Positions 37,436 through 47,689 of a stretch of DNA of 64,000 nt are shown here, piece by piece. The notes under the pieces were generated by a model. It did not search any database. It worked only from the letters and a program-made list of their open reading frames with translations, and was not told the DNA's origin. Source of the stretch: Tranzscheliella williamsii (lineage: Eukaryota > Basidiomycota > Ustilaginomycetes > Ustilaginales > Ustilaginaceae); the NCBI GenBank assembly GCA_023212725.1, contig JALBYF010000033.1, forward strand, positions 124,001 to 188,000. The letters are read 5' to 3'. How positions within the stretch are numbered: the stretch's first letter is position 1; every line of letters begins with the position of its first letter. The translations under genes and the position numbers were made by a program.

Positions 37436-40276
37436 TTAGACGGGTGGGGTGGAGGGGTGGCCGCGCTCTTGGCGGTCGAGCTGGGTGGATGCGCTGCTGT
37501 GGCGGCGTGCGGGGTAGCCAGCCTTGAGTGTAGCGAGGGGAATCTCGACGTGGGAGGCGGGGGAGGGGGAGGGGTGGGGGAGGAAGGGGAAGCGGTGGGC
37601 GGTGTTGGCGAGGCGGGCGGTGATGTGGGCGGGGGTGGAGTGGGCCCAGCCTGCGCGGGTGTAGTTGACGGGGGATTCGTCGCCGGTGAAGATGGCGAGG
37701 TCGTAGAGGAGGCAGCCGACGATGGCGCCGGTGAAGCAGCCGAGCTGGGGCCCGATGAGCCACCAGTAGTCGTTGTGCGACCAGAGTTGGGGGCCGTAGC
37801 CGAGCATGGCGAGCAGGATTCGCGGGCCGAGGTCGCGGCTGGGCGAGATGGCGTAGCTCGTCGGCCAACCGAGTGCCATACCGATCATCACCACCACCAG
37901 CCCGAGCACGATCGCCGAAAGCCCGTCCGACGGCGGCGCGTTGGTCTCGTCACCCACGGCCAGCACCATAGCCATCAGAATCGCCGTTGCCACCACTTCG
38001 GTTCCAAATCCAGAGCCAGCCGTGAAGACCGCCTGTGGCACGGTGACGAACAGCTTGCCCGAGCCGTGCTCGCCCATCAGCGTCCGTATTCCCCGTCCGC
38101 CCTCGTAGTGGTCGATCGCCGGCAGATAGATGCCGTAGGTTACCGCGGACCCCAGCAAGCAGCCCAGCACCTGCGCCAACCAGTAGATCGGCACCTGCGC
38201 CCACGGAAAGCCACGGAAGAGCGCCAGCCCCAGCGTGATGGCCGGATTGCAGTGCGCGCCGCTCCGCCCGCCGCTCAGGTAGATGGTGGAGGCGACGCCG
38301 AGCCCCCAGGCCCAGTTTTGGTTCGGGTAGCTGCCCGCAGCCGAGCCCATGGCCTCGGAGAGTGTCACCTGGCAGGCAACCGAGGTGCCGACGGTGAGCA
38401 GAAGCATGCTCGCCAGCATTTCGGCGAGGAACTCGCGCGAGTGGAACCGCCAGCGCGACCAGGTGGTCGGGAACATGATCGTGCCGTCGTCCGCGGTCGC
38501 CTGCCCGCCGAGCCACGGATCTCCCTCACCAAACTTGTCGTGCTGCGACGCGGCAGTCTGCGCCGAGATCGCCGTGACCTCGCTCCGCGCATCCGCGCCC
38601 CCCTTCTGGTGCTCGCCGTCGGTCACGGCAGGCATGTTGTTCTTCATCCACGCATTGCGCGTATCCGCCGCAGAGCTGCGCTGGCTCTGCGACCGCCCCC
38701 CCAGCGGACGCGCTTCGATATGATCCACCCTGCCCTCGTCCCGGCTGAAGACACTTCCAGGACGCCTCTCATAGCTGTTGCGGTCCGGTCGCAGCTCCTG
38801 GTGCGGCTGCTCCTCAAAGTAATCGTTCTGCTTCGGCCGCATGCTGGGGTCAGCCATCTCCTGGGCAGCTCGAGCGCTATGGTTGGAGGGTTTTCGGGTG
38901 CCGACACCAACAGCCGGTCCGCCGGCCGTCCGTCCCCGAGGCAGGATCTTGCTACCAGAGAGGCCAGGGTGCCGAGCTTGTTCCATGCTGGACTGGTACG
39001 CCTCTTCCTTGTCGCGCGATTCATCCGTCTCATGACGAAAGTGATCGATCGCCTCGGTAATTCGCCGCTCAGCCACGGCAGAGGAGCCCTGAGAGGGCAG
39101 CAACGGCGTCGAGCCCGTCTTGATATGCCTCGAAAACGGCGCGGACGCCGAAAGCTGCTGGGGATGCTGTCGTTGTTGCTGTTGCTGTTGCTGTTGGTGC
39201 TGTTGGTGCTGCTGCCGCTCCTGCTGCTGCTGCTGCTCCTGGGGCGGTTGCTGGGGATATTGGTGTAGTGGCGCTGTTGCTGTCAAGTCGATCGCGCTCT
39301 CTTCGGTGGAGTCGGCGTTGCTGCTGGTGGTGCGGTCCAGCTCGTTCGAATCCGAGATGAGCTGGTTGCGGGCGTTACTGAGCGTTGCCTGCGCATCCTT
39401 AGATTGGTCAGACGTGCTGCGCTGAAAGGTGGGCGCCTGTGGGGAGCCGGCGGGACCGCTTGGCGAGGGTGGCATCGACGGCCCCGCAGAAGCAGCGGGC
39501 GCGTCCGGGGACTTGGACGAGAGCGGCTCCCCCTCTGCAATCACAGGTAGGGTAGAGCAGAGGTCGGCCGTTGAAGGGTCAGGAGCTGAGCCATCGGCAT
39601 CGACAGCGTCCTCGGCGCTGTTGGATGCTCGTTCCTCTTCTGCAAAATCCACCTGGTGAATGCGGTCCGACGTGTTGTCTTGGCTAGGGGCTGCGCCGCT
39701 ATCTCGAGCGACTTCAGCCCGGGACTGCTGATCGTGGAAGGCCTTACTTGTACCGGTAGCAGCTACAGCTCCTGCTGTGGGTGTGTCCGCTGTTTCCGGA
39801 TATGGACGCTCTGCTCGTGAAGAGGTAGCTTGGGCAGGCGGATGCGGCCAAGGTCTGTTCTGGTCGGGCTTTGGTTGGGTGGTCGTGCGGCGAACCCTTG
39901 GTAGTGTCGTACCGAGGCTCCATAGAGGGCGCTTAGGGGTAGGGGCAGCAGAGGTGACCTGCTGGTAGCCACGGGGCGCTGGCCGCTGCGGTGCTTGTGG
40001 CAGTGACGAGCGGTGCTCAAGCGCTGGTGTGCTGAAACTGGAATGCATAGACGGAGCATTCTGCTGCCAGTTGCTAGATGTACTCCTGCCGGCCTCGTGG
40101 GGCTGCATCTGGCTTGCCTGAGGCTCGGGACGAGGCCTACTCGAGTATCGACTATTGTTCTTCCCTCGACTTGTAGAGGCGATGGGGCCGGGTCGGTCTG
40201 AGGACGCGCTCGGCCCTGAATTCTGGCTGGGACTGTCGCCGCGGTCAAGCGCATCATCGCCAACAGACCCGTCCAT
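37436..40276 (-). CDS. Aquaglyceroporin (MIP family) with ~600-residue N-terminal extension
   Basis: 946 residues, intronless. The first 600 residues are disordered, rich in Ser, Pro and Gln, with a Gln/His-rich tract near 355-385, as in Fps1-like channels with regulatory termini. Six membrane spans follow from about 620 to 895. The first pore box is CNPAIT (Asn677). The second, normally NPARD, reads ISPSRDLGPR (Ser811-Pro812-Ser813), so the pore asparagine is replaced; the RDLGPR context and a D after R, which mark glycerol-conducting members, are kept. The C-terminus is about 50 residues. Predicted role: glycerol or small-solute flux at the plasma membrane under osmotic control. The last 425 coding bases are C-rich on the coding strand. 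Confidence 0.88.
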   Translation of the reverse strand: MDGSVGDDALDRGDSPSQNSGPSASSDRPGPIASTSRGKNNSRYSSRPRPEPQASQMQPHEAGRSTSSNWQQNAPSMHSSFSTPALEHRSSLPQAPQRPAPRGYQQVTSAAPTPKRPLWSLGTTLPRVRRTTTQPKPDQNRPWPHPPAQATSSRAERPYPETADTPTAGAVAATGTSKAFHDQQSRAEVARDSGAAPSQDNTSDRIHQVDFAEEERASNSAEDAVDADGSAPDPSTADLCSTLPVIAEGEPLSSKSPDAPAASAGPSMPPSPSGPAGSPQAPTFQRSTSDQSKDAQATLSNARNQLISDSNELDRTTSSNADSTEESAIDLTATAPLHQYPQQPPQEQQQQQERQQHQQHQQQQQQQQRQHPQQLSASAPFSRHIKTGSTPLLPSQGSSAVAERRITEAIDHFRHETDESRDKEEAYQSSMEQARHPGLSGSKILPRGRTAGGPAVGVGTRKPSNHSARAAQEMADPSMRPKQNDYFEEQPHQELRPDRNSYERRPGSVFSRDEGRVDHIEARPLGGRSQSQRSSAADTRNAWMKNNMPAVTDGEHQKGGADARSEVTAISAQTAASQHDKFGEGDPWLGGQATADDGTIMFPTTWSRWRFHSREFLAEMLASMLLLTVGTSVACQVTLSEAMGSAAGSYPNQNWAWGLGVASTIYLSGGRSGAHCNPAITLGLALFRGFPWAQVPIYWLAQVLGCLLGSAVTYGIYLPAIDHYEGGRGIRTLMGEHGSGKLFVTVPQAVFTAGSGFGTEVVATAILMAMVLAVGDETNAPPSDGLSAIVLGLVVVMIGMALGWPTSYAISPSRDLGPRILLAMLGYGPQLWSHNDYWWLIGPQLGCFTGAIVGCLLYDLAIFTGDESPVNYTRAGWAHSTPAHITARLANTAHRFPFLPHPSPSPASHVEIPLATLKAGYPARRHSSASTQLDRQERGHPSTPPV

Positions 40277-41207
40277 TGCCAGTAAAGTTGTCAGGCAGCA
40301 GCCCCAAGCAGAAGCGGATGTGTGAGGCTTGCGCTGGTTAGTGGGAAAGATCCTAGACCGGGCGGTATGTTGAGACGATCAACGGCGAATGGACGAATAG
40401 AAAAGGAAGAAGCATCTACAGGGACTGTTACCGATGATTGCGTTTAGACACCACCGATGTTGGGCCCGGCTTGGCTTGTCGGATCGTTGCTGCGGGCCGG
40501 CCATGTGCAGTGTCCGCTAATGACCGACGTTGGTTGATGAGAAATGCAGGCTTTGCGTGGCGCGGGTGGCGCTTAAACCTTCGAAGCAAAAGTTCAGCGC
40601 CGTAATGGACAGACGCATCATCGCGCAGATCGATCCGCAATCTGCTGAGCGTCAATAGGACGGCGTCTGCTGCCGCTGATTCACGACCCTGCTGCCGCCA
40701 AACTTTGACCGCGCTGTCTGCCGCTCGGCACATCTTCTTCCGCGGCCACAGCCGGGTAAATCGTCGCCTTCCCCTTACCGTACCGTGCCGTATACCCAGT
40801 ACAGCTCGTCGCGGAACAAGATCCTCCGCCAGGCAGATCTCGTCAAAATTTTCAGAATCATGGCCCCACCCAATCTCGTGTCGATCTAACACGGCCCGCC
40901 TTTTTTTCGCATCTTTTTCGTGTGTTTTTCTCAACTAGGTATAGCATTTCCTGCGAGCATAACTGCCAGTCAGCGTGGAGTCGCGCAAGCACTTCGGCGA
41001 CACGTAAGTGGCTTGATTCGGGATTTAGCACGATAGATAGGCACGGTAGGAATGCGTCAAATCACTGTGATTCTGTATGTGATTGCGACGGCAGCGGCAA
41101 TTTTTGAACGTTTTATGTTACAAAATGAGGGACAGAAATAGGAAGGAGGTGGTGTATGCAACGGAGAGACGGACTGGACGACAAACGGCTCGGAAACAAA
41201 GGCCGAA
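40277..41207. other. Intergenic: aquaglyceroporin promoter and HSP90 3' flank
   Basis: No gene or convincing element was seen in this 931-base stretch. Confidence 0.4.
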
Positions 41208-43429
41208 TTAGTCGATCGACTCCATGGCCGACTCGCCAGCAACCTCTTCAGGCGCAGCGTCAGCCTTGGTCTCCTCGTCGGCGCCATCGATGCCGGCGTC
41301 GTCGATCGAAAGACCGAGCGAGATGAGCTTGTAGAGTCGGTTGGCAAAGTCGTGAGGCTGCTCCAGCGTGAATCCAGAGGTCAACAGCGCAGTCTCGTAG
41401 AGGAGCACCGTCAGGTCGCGAACCGTGGTGTCGCTCTTGTCCTGGCTAGACTTGGCAACCAGCTCCTTGACAATCGGGTTCGATGGGTTCAGCTCCAGCG
41501 TCTTCTTGGCCGCCATGTACTGCGACATGCTCGAGTCTCGAAGAGCCTGCGCCTTCATGATACGCTCCATGTTAGCCGACCAGCCAAACGTGTTGGTAAC
41601 TAGGACGCATGGCGAGCCCACGATTCGGTTCGAGACAACCACCTTCTCCACCTTGTCGCCAAGGATCTCCTTGACAGTCTTGCAAAGGTCCTCAGTGTTC
41701 TTGGTGTCTTCCTCTCGCTGCTTCTTCTCATCCTCAGTCTCCTCGAGCTCGAGACCTTCCTTGGAAACGCAGACAAGCTTCTTGCCCTCAAACTCCTTGA
41801 GCTGGGTGACAGCGTACTCGTCAATCGGGTCCACCATGAGCAGAACCTCGAGTCCCTTCTTCTTCAATCGCTCCAAGAAGGGCGAGTCTCGGATCGAGCT
41901 GAGCGACTCGCCGGTCAGGTAGAAGATCTGGTTGTTCTTGCCATCCTGGGGCATTCGGGTAATGTAGTCCTTGAGCGAAGTCTGCTCGTCGCCCGACTTG
42001 GTCGAGTGGAATCGGAGGAACTCGGCAAGCTTGTTTCGGTGGGTGGCGTCCTCGTGGATACCGAGCTTGAGGTTCTTGCCGAAGGCCTCGTAGAACTTGG
42101 CAAAGTTGTCCTTGTCTTCAGCGATCTCAGAGATCATATCCAACGTCTTCTTAACGACGTTCTTGCGGATGACCTTGAGAATCTTGTTCTGCTGCAACGT
42201 CTCACGAGAAATGTTGAGCGGGAGATCCTCAGAATCAACGATTCCCTTGACAAAGTTGAGGTACTCGGGGATGATGTCCTCGCAGTCGTCCATGATGAAG
42301 ACACGTCGGACGTAAAGCTTGATGTTGTTTCGCTTCTTCTTGGTCTCAAAGAGATCAAACGGAGCGCGCTTGGGAATGAAAAGGAGCGCCTTGAACTCGA
42401 GCTGACCCTCGACAGAGAAGTGCTTGACAGCCAGGTGGTCCTCCCAGTCGTTGGAGAGCGACTTGTAGAAGGCAGAGTACTCGTCAGCAGTGATCTGCTT
42501 GGGGTCACGAGTCCAAAGGGGCTTGGTCTTGTTGAGCTCCTCCTGCTCGGTCTGCATCTCCTTGACCTTCTTCTTGGGCTTCTCCTTCTTGCCATCCTCG
42601 TCCTCGACCTCCTCAATCTTGGCCTTCTTCTCCTCGTCCGCGTCCTCGGCCTCCTCCTCCTCTTCGACCTCCTTTTCAACCTCCTTGGTCACGACGAGCT
42701 GGATGGGGTACGAGATGAACTCTGAGTGCTTCTTGACAATCTCTCGGATTCGCTTCTCCTCAATGTACTCCATCTGGTCCTCCTTGAGGTAGAGACGCAT
42801 CTCGGTACCTCGGCCGATGGAGGGGTTGACGGTGTCCTGAGTGATGGTGAAAGTGCCACCGGCGGCAGACTCCCAAATGTACTGCTCGTCATCGTTGTGT
42901 TTGGTGATGATCTGAACCTTCTCAGCTACGAGGTAGGCAGAGTAGAAGCCGACACCGAACTGGCCAATCATCGAGATATCGGCGCCAGAGCTGAGGGCCT
43001 CCATAAAGGCTTTGGTACCAGACTTGGCAATGGTACCAATGTTGTTGACGAGGTCGGCCTTGGTCATACCGATACCCGTGTCTCGGAGGATGAGGCACTT
43101 GTTCTCCTTGTCAGGGGTGATACGGATATAGAGATCCTTCTCGGTCTCGAGCACAGAGGGGTCGGTAAGCGCATTGTATCGGACCTTGTCAAGAGCATCG
43201 GAAGAGTTGGAAATCAGCTCTCGAAGGAAAATCTCCTTGTTCGAGTAGAAAGTGTTGATGATCAGGTCCAGAAGTTGGCTGATATCGGCGGCCTATGACG
43301 CAGCAAGACAAGCAAGAAAAATGTCCAAGTAACTGTCAGCAAAGTGGTCACGACAAGCTAGCGGGGAGTGGAAGCAAGCGTGCGCAGGTTGCTACTTACG
43401 AAGCCGAACGTCTCGGTGTTGCCGGACAT
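41208..43429 (-). CDS. HSP90: Cytosolic Hsp90 chaperone, two exons
   Basis: Exon 1 is 43429-43400 (ten codons, [10 protein letters not shown]). The 107-base intron runs GTAAGT to CATAG, and exon 2 is 43292-41208. The product is 704 residues. The N-terminal GHKL ATPase shows [19 protein letters not shown] (Glu35 catalytic, Asn39 binding), DTGIGM and [15 protein letters not shown] Glu/Lys-rich charged linker spans about 215-255. Middle and C-terminal dimerisation domains follow. The protein ends in MESID where cytosolic Hsp90 normally has MEEVD, the anchor for TPR co-chaperones. Codon usage is that of a highly expressed gene. No ideal triple heat-shock element was identified upstream. Confidence 0.97.
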
Positions 43430-45007
43430 GATGATGGATGATGTATGTGTGACAACCGATGTGATGGGGGTATGCGGTATGGAGAGAGGTAGGAGGAAAG
43501 GGGGGGCGGGTGCGGCCTTGAAATAAATGCTTTCTGCTGGAGCAGCCGGCAACGCTGAGCTTTCTTCTTCCTATGTCGGTGCACGGCTGTTCGGTGGTTG
43601 TTGGCGGAAGTTGACGCTTCTTCCATGTTCTTTCCAGCGCCTTCTGGAGTGCGAGCTAAGCCGGCCGCTCTCGTACAGTATATCTGCGTTACAACAATAA
43701 TATTAACAGTCGAGCTTCCCCACGAACTTTTGAACTGGTTAACGCATTCTAACACTTTAACCTATCTGAACGTCAAGAATAGTATTGAAGTGAGAGGACT
43801 GCGATTTGTATTCATCGCCACAGTAAGGTTGACTTTGTTTATGGGTACCGAGTTTCGTATGGAAATCCATAGAAGTATTAAGTAAGCAACCAGCGCCAGC
43901 GTCAATCGAAAAATCGATCGGGTCCTTGCCCCGATGTAGCTCAGCGTTCACCTCCAAATCTTGGCAGGAAGATAAGACATGCTTAGCCAACAAAATAGCG
44001 ATCTAACAGCCATCTACGCATCGAAATGATCGATTCTGCCGTCACAGTCGTTCCAGCGTCTCAGAGACCTTTCATCCCGTGAAGGTGGGCGCTGCCACCT
44101 TGAGCGCAAGAGGTCCTGCAAGCTAACGGATATGTAGACTAAGCTGACGGGACGGGGACGAGTCACCCGTTTGAGTGTGAGAGAAAGTGGATGGAAAAAA
44201 TGTTAGATTCAATTTCAGCAGGCTTTGGGTACTCGCTGATGATGTGGCTGAGGAAATGCGAATTGAACTTGGGGAGAAAGCGCGCTGGTCGGATCCGAAT
44301 TCGATCACCAACTTAGCTGGCTGCATCTCCACTCGACTCCCCACTCATACCCAACCCAAACCCGCATCCCGTCCAACCAACAGTATCATCACCAACAGCA
44401 ACAAGATCAACATCGGCTGTGCTGCCCTCGCCATCGGCTAGCATCTCAAGCTTTGCTATACTGATCTCGCACGCAGCGCTTGGATTCAAGCCGGTCGTTG
44501 TGCTACCTAGCCTTGTCCAACCCAGGTCGCCCTCACCATTGTCTTCCTCTTCATGGGATCCGTCTCTTTAACCATTTTCTTTTACATCTCTCAGCACCGG
44601 TCTTTCACGTAGCGGGAACACGCTTCTCGGCATCACACTACTCGTTGTCGGCTTGTTCGTACGCACTGTTCTGCTTGGACATCGACGTCTGCTTCCCTGC
44701 TACCCGTCGTTCGCCTTCAGCCTGTTCATCCATTTTGCCCACTGCGGCCATCTGTTCTGGGACCCATCCCCAAAGAACATGCAAGAGTCTGAGCCCGAAT
44801 CCCTTCCTCTTCCCCTCCGTCTCTGTACACCGACTTTTCACCTGCCGTTTTCGACCACGCCAACTGTTCAGCCAAGTAGCGACAACGTCACATCTTTCCG
44901 CTTCGGTGCTTGCCGCTCGCCGTCTCACGACATAATTTAGACACCGCAATCTCCTATTCGCCTTTACTGTCATTTACCCCGCCCAGCGCGATTCACCTTC
45001 ACGATAC
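43430..45007. other. Divergent promoter region of HSP90 and CCR4
   Basis: 1.6 kb between the two start codons. The CCR4 side has a long pyrimidine-rich leader. A phrase GCCCCGATGTAGCTCAGCGTTC near 43928 looks a little like a tRNA 5' end but has no B box. No gene was recognised. Confidence 0.4.
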
Positions 45008-47377
45008 ATGTATCCCTCTCCGTCGCCCTCTCCGGCTCCTTCGCCCCCTGCGTATCTCTATCTCAATTCGCATCACTCTCAGTCCGCCAGTCATGCAGGC
45101 GGTCCGCTTTCTGCCGCTGGCGGTCAAAGTTCTACCCAATCCACCAACGGGCCTAGCAGCTCGGGTTATGGTCATAACGGCTCCTTCAGCTCAGTAGGCC
45201 GCTTCCCCATGCCTTCGGGCGCTTGGCCTCCGCGTGCGCAGCATCATCCCCATCATTCGCATCAGCAGAACCCGTCTCTCTCTTCTCTTCCCAGCTCCAT
45301 CGGTCACTCGAGCGCCACCTCCATCTCTGCTGGCGGTCCCTCTTCGCCAGGCTATGGAAGCCTTCCGCATCACCACCACCACCATGCTACACATGGGCCC
45401 TCGGGGCTGTCGCACATGGCGTCACCGGCTACCATGCATCCATCTGGTCATCTAGGCTCTTCCTCTGGTTCCAGCGCTGCGGCAGCGGCAGCAGCGGCCG
45501 CGGCAGCCGCCTCAGGATCTCCTCACTGGCAGAAGCAGATCCTGCAAGCGGAAGTCTCACGTCAGTCTGCCTCGCCGCATCATCACGCCCGCGCCGCTGC
45601 GCTTGCTGCTCGCCAGTCTGGCAGTTCTGCCATTGCCATCCAAGACCCCAACAAAGGCATCGTACCCCCCCATGTCGCTGCCAACGGTCTCTTTGTCGGC
45701 AAAAAGGACAACCCATCAGGCAACGGTAGCGCGGAAGACAAAGGCAGTGGAGCCGACGCAGGCTCTGGCAACAAGCCAGCAGCAAACGGCGCTGCCGCCA
45801 AGGACAAGCAGACCTGGTCAGTCATCGACATGGGAGGTCTTTCGCTGAAGAACATCGCCAACGAGGTCTACCGATACTCGTTCCTGACTTCTCTCTTCAT
45901 CAACCATAATGCCCTTACCACCATCTCTTCCGACATTGTCAACCTCCGTCAGCTGACTGTCCTGGATGCCTCAGGCAACAACCTGACCTCCGTCCCTGCC
46001 GAACTGGGCATGCTGACGAGCCTACGCGAGCTGTTCCTCTTTGACAACAACCTGGTCACGCTGCCGCCGGAGCTTGGTACACTTCACCAGCTCGAAATGT
46101 TTGGTATCGAAGGTAACCCGCTCCAGGAGAACCTGCGGACGCTCTTTCAGCGCGAGGGCACCCAAGCGGTGATTGCCTATCTGCGCGACTCGTGCCCTGT
46201 CCCGCTACCTCCGCCCGAGCGAGACTGGATTATGATTGACCCGGACCTGCCGGACCCGATGGAGTCGCCTGATGGCGTGGAAGCGCCACAAGAGTCCTTC
46301 AACGTGCTGTGCTACAATATTCTCTGCGACAAGTACGCCACGCCGCAGATGTACGGATACACACCCTCCTGGGCTCTGACGTGGGACTACCGCAAGGAGT
46401 TTATCTTGCAGGAAGTGATGTCGTACAGCGCGGACGTATGCTGCCTGCAGGAGGTGGACATGGAGCAGTATGAGGACTACTTCCTGCATCACCTGTCGCA
46501 ACAAGACTACGACGGTATCTTTTGGCCCAAGTCAAGAGCCAGGACGATGCGCGACGAGGAGCGCCGCCGCGTCGACGGCTGTGCGATCTTTTTCAAGAAT
46601 ACCAAGTACCAGCTGATTGAGAAGCAGCTAGTCGAGTTCAATCAGATCGCGCTGCAGCGGCCGGACTTCAAAAAGTCGGAGGACATGTATAACCGGGTGA
46701 TGACCAAGGACAACATTGCGGTGATTGCGCTGCTGGAAAACCGCCATTCGGGGTCGCGGCTGGTGGTCGCCAACGTGCACACGCACTGGGACCCCGAGTT
46801 CCGGGATGTCAAGCTGGTGCAGGTGGCGATGCTGATGGACGAGGTGGAGAAGGCGGGCAATCGGTTCGCCAAGCTACCGCCCAAACTGACGGTCGCCGAC
46901 GGATATCCGGCGGCGCCCAAGTACACGGCGGGCAACCAGATCCCGACGATTGTCTGCGGCGACTTCAACAGCGTGCCCGAGACAGGTGTCTACGACTTCC
47001 TCTCGGGCGGCGCGGTGCCCGGCGACCACGAAGACTTTATGAACCACGTCTACGGCAACTACACCGCGCAGGGGCTGCAGCACGGGTACAAGCTCGAGTC
47101 GGCCTATGCACCCGTCGGCGAGCTCTCGCTGACCAACTACACGCCCGGCTACGAGGGCGGGATCGACTACATCTTCTACTCGCGCGACACGCTCGCCGTC
47201 ACCGGCGTCCTTGGCGAGGTCGACAAGCAGTACCTCGCCAAGGTCGTCGGCTTCCCCAACGCCCACTTCCCCAGCGACCACATCTGCATCCTCTCCGAGT
47301 TCCGCGTAAAGCACCCCGGCCACAACGCCCGCAAGGAGCCCCCCAAGCGCCTCCTCAACTTCCCCTCCCGTCGCTAG
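45008..47377 (+). CDS. CCR4: CCR4-NOT deadenylase subunit Ccr4
   Basis: 789 residues, intronless. The first 260 residues are low-complexity (Ser, His, Gln, Ala), with a His run and an Ala run. Leucine-rich repeats at about 268-375 (LTVLDASGNNLTSVPAELGML, LRELFLFDNNLVTLPPELGTL) bind the CAF1/POP2 subunit. The exonuclease-endonuclease-phosphatase domain runs from FNVLCYNILCDKYAT (about 431) to the end, with catalytic Glu482 in CCLQEVD, GDFNSVPETGVYDF, and DHICILSEF with the C-terminal Asp-His. The enzyme shortens poly(A) tails in cytoplasmic mRNA turnover. It diverges from HSP90. The last 200 coding bases are C-rich. Confidence 0.96.
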   Translation: MYPSPSPSPAPSPPAYLYLNSHHSQSASHAGGPLSAAGGQSSTQSTNGPSSSGYGHNGSFSSVGRFPMPSGAWPPRAQHHPHHSHQQNPSLSSLPSSIGHSSATSISAGGPSSPGYGSLPHHHHHHATHGPSGLSHMASPATMHPSGHLGSSSGSSAAAAAAAAAAAASGSPHWQKQILQAEVSRQSASPHHHARAAALAARQSGSSAIAIQDPNKGIVPPHVAANGLFVGKKDNPSGNGSAEDKGSGADAGSGNKPAANGAAAKDKQTWSVIDMGGLSLKNIANEVYRYSFLTSLFINHNALTTISSDIVNLRQLTVLDASGNNLTSVPAELGMLTSLRELFLFDNNLVTLPPELGTLHQLEMFGIEGNPLQENLRTLFQREGTQAVIAYLRDSCPVPLPPPERDWIMIDPDLPDPMESPDGVEAPQESFNVLCYNILCDKYATPQMYGYTPSWALTWDYRKEFILQEVMSYSADVCCLQEVDMEQYEDYFLHHLSQQDYDGIFWPKSRARTMRDEERRRVDGCAIFFKNTKYQLIEKQLVEFNQIALQRPDFKKSEDMYNRVMTKDNIAVIALLENRHSGSRLVVANVHTHWDPEFRDVKLVQVAMLMDEVEKAGNRFAKLPPKLTVADGYPAAPKYTAGNQIPTIVCGDFNSVPETGVYDFLSGGAVPGDHEDFMNHVYGNYTAQGLQHGYKLESAYAPVGELSLTNYTPGYEGGIDYIFYSRDTLAVTGVLGEVDKQYLAKVVGFPNAHFPSDHICILSEFRVKHPGHNARKEPPKRLLNFPSRR

Positions 47378-47668
47378 CACCAGCACCTCGGACCCCGCCC
47401 TCTCCTCCCGTATACGTACACTATTCCCTTTGCTTGTAACTCTACCCGCGCGCCATTTCCCCGTTCCCTCCGCACGGCTCTTCTCTCTCGCCCTGTATGC
47501 GTGTAAATCATCCGTTTCTCTTTCCGCCCTTGTCTCTCCGACCGAGCATAGTCGCGCGTGCATGGGAAGGGACAGTGGAGCGCTACGGTGGGAGCACTAC
47601 GCAGGCAGTCGAGGGCACTAGAACTGCGACGAGGCGCAGGGCGACAGTAGCTGATGCTGAGAGGAAGA
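47378..47668. other. Convergent 3' flanks of CCR4 and CDK8
   Basis: A short stretch with no gene, ending at a long poly-G tract. Confidence 0.4.
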
Positions 47669-47689
47669 GGGGGGGGGGGGGGGGGGGGG
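47669..47689. repeat. Homopolymer (G)21 directly after the CDK8 stop
   Basis: Twenty-one G residues on the plus strand. On the CDK8 coding strand this is a C21 run that starts immediately after the TAG stop, as the first part of the 3' UTR. It could form a quadruplex on the plus strand and is a likely site of length error. Confidence 0.9.

Noticed and set aside
37328..39268. 646-codon plus-strand frame opposite the aquaglyceroporin
   Set aside because: It has low complexity and no domain features. The opposite strand encodes six membrane spans and an NPA box.
43430..43760. Heat-shock element upstream of HSP90
   Set aside because: TTCTTCTTCC and TTCTGGAG are present, but no properly spaced triple of inverted GAA units was found.
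43911..43990. Sequence resembling the 5' half of a tRNA (GATGTAGCTCAGCG)
   Set aside because: No B box or pairing 3' half follows.
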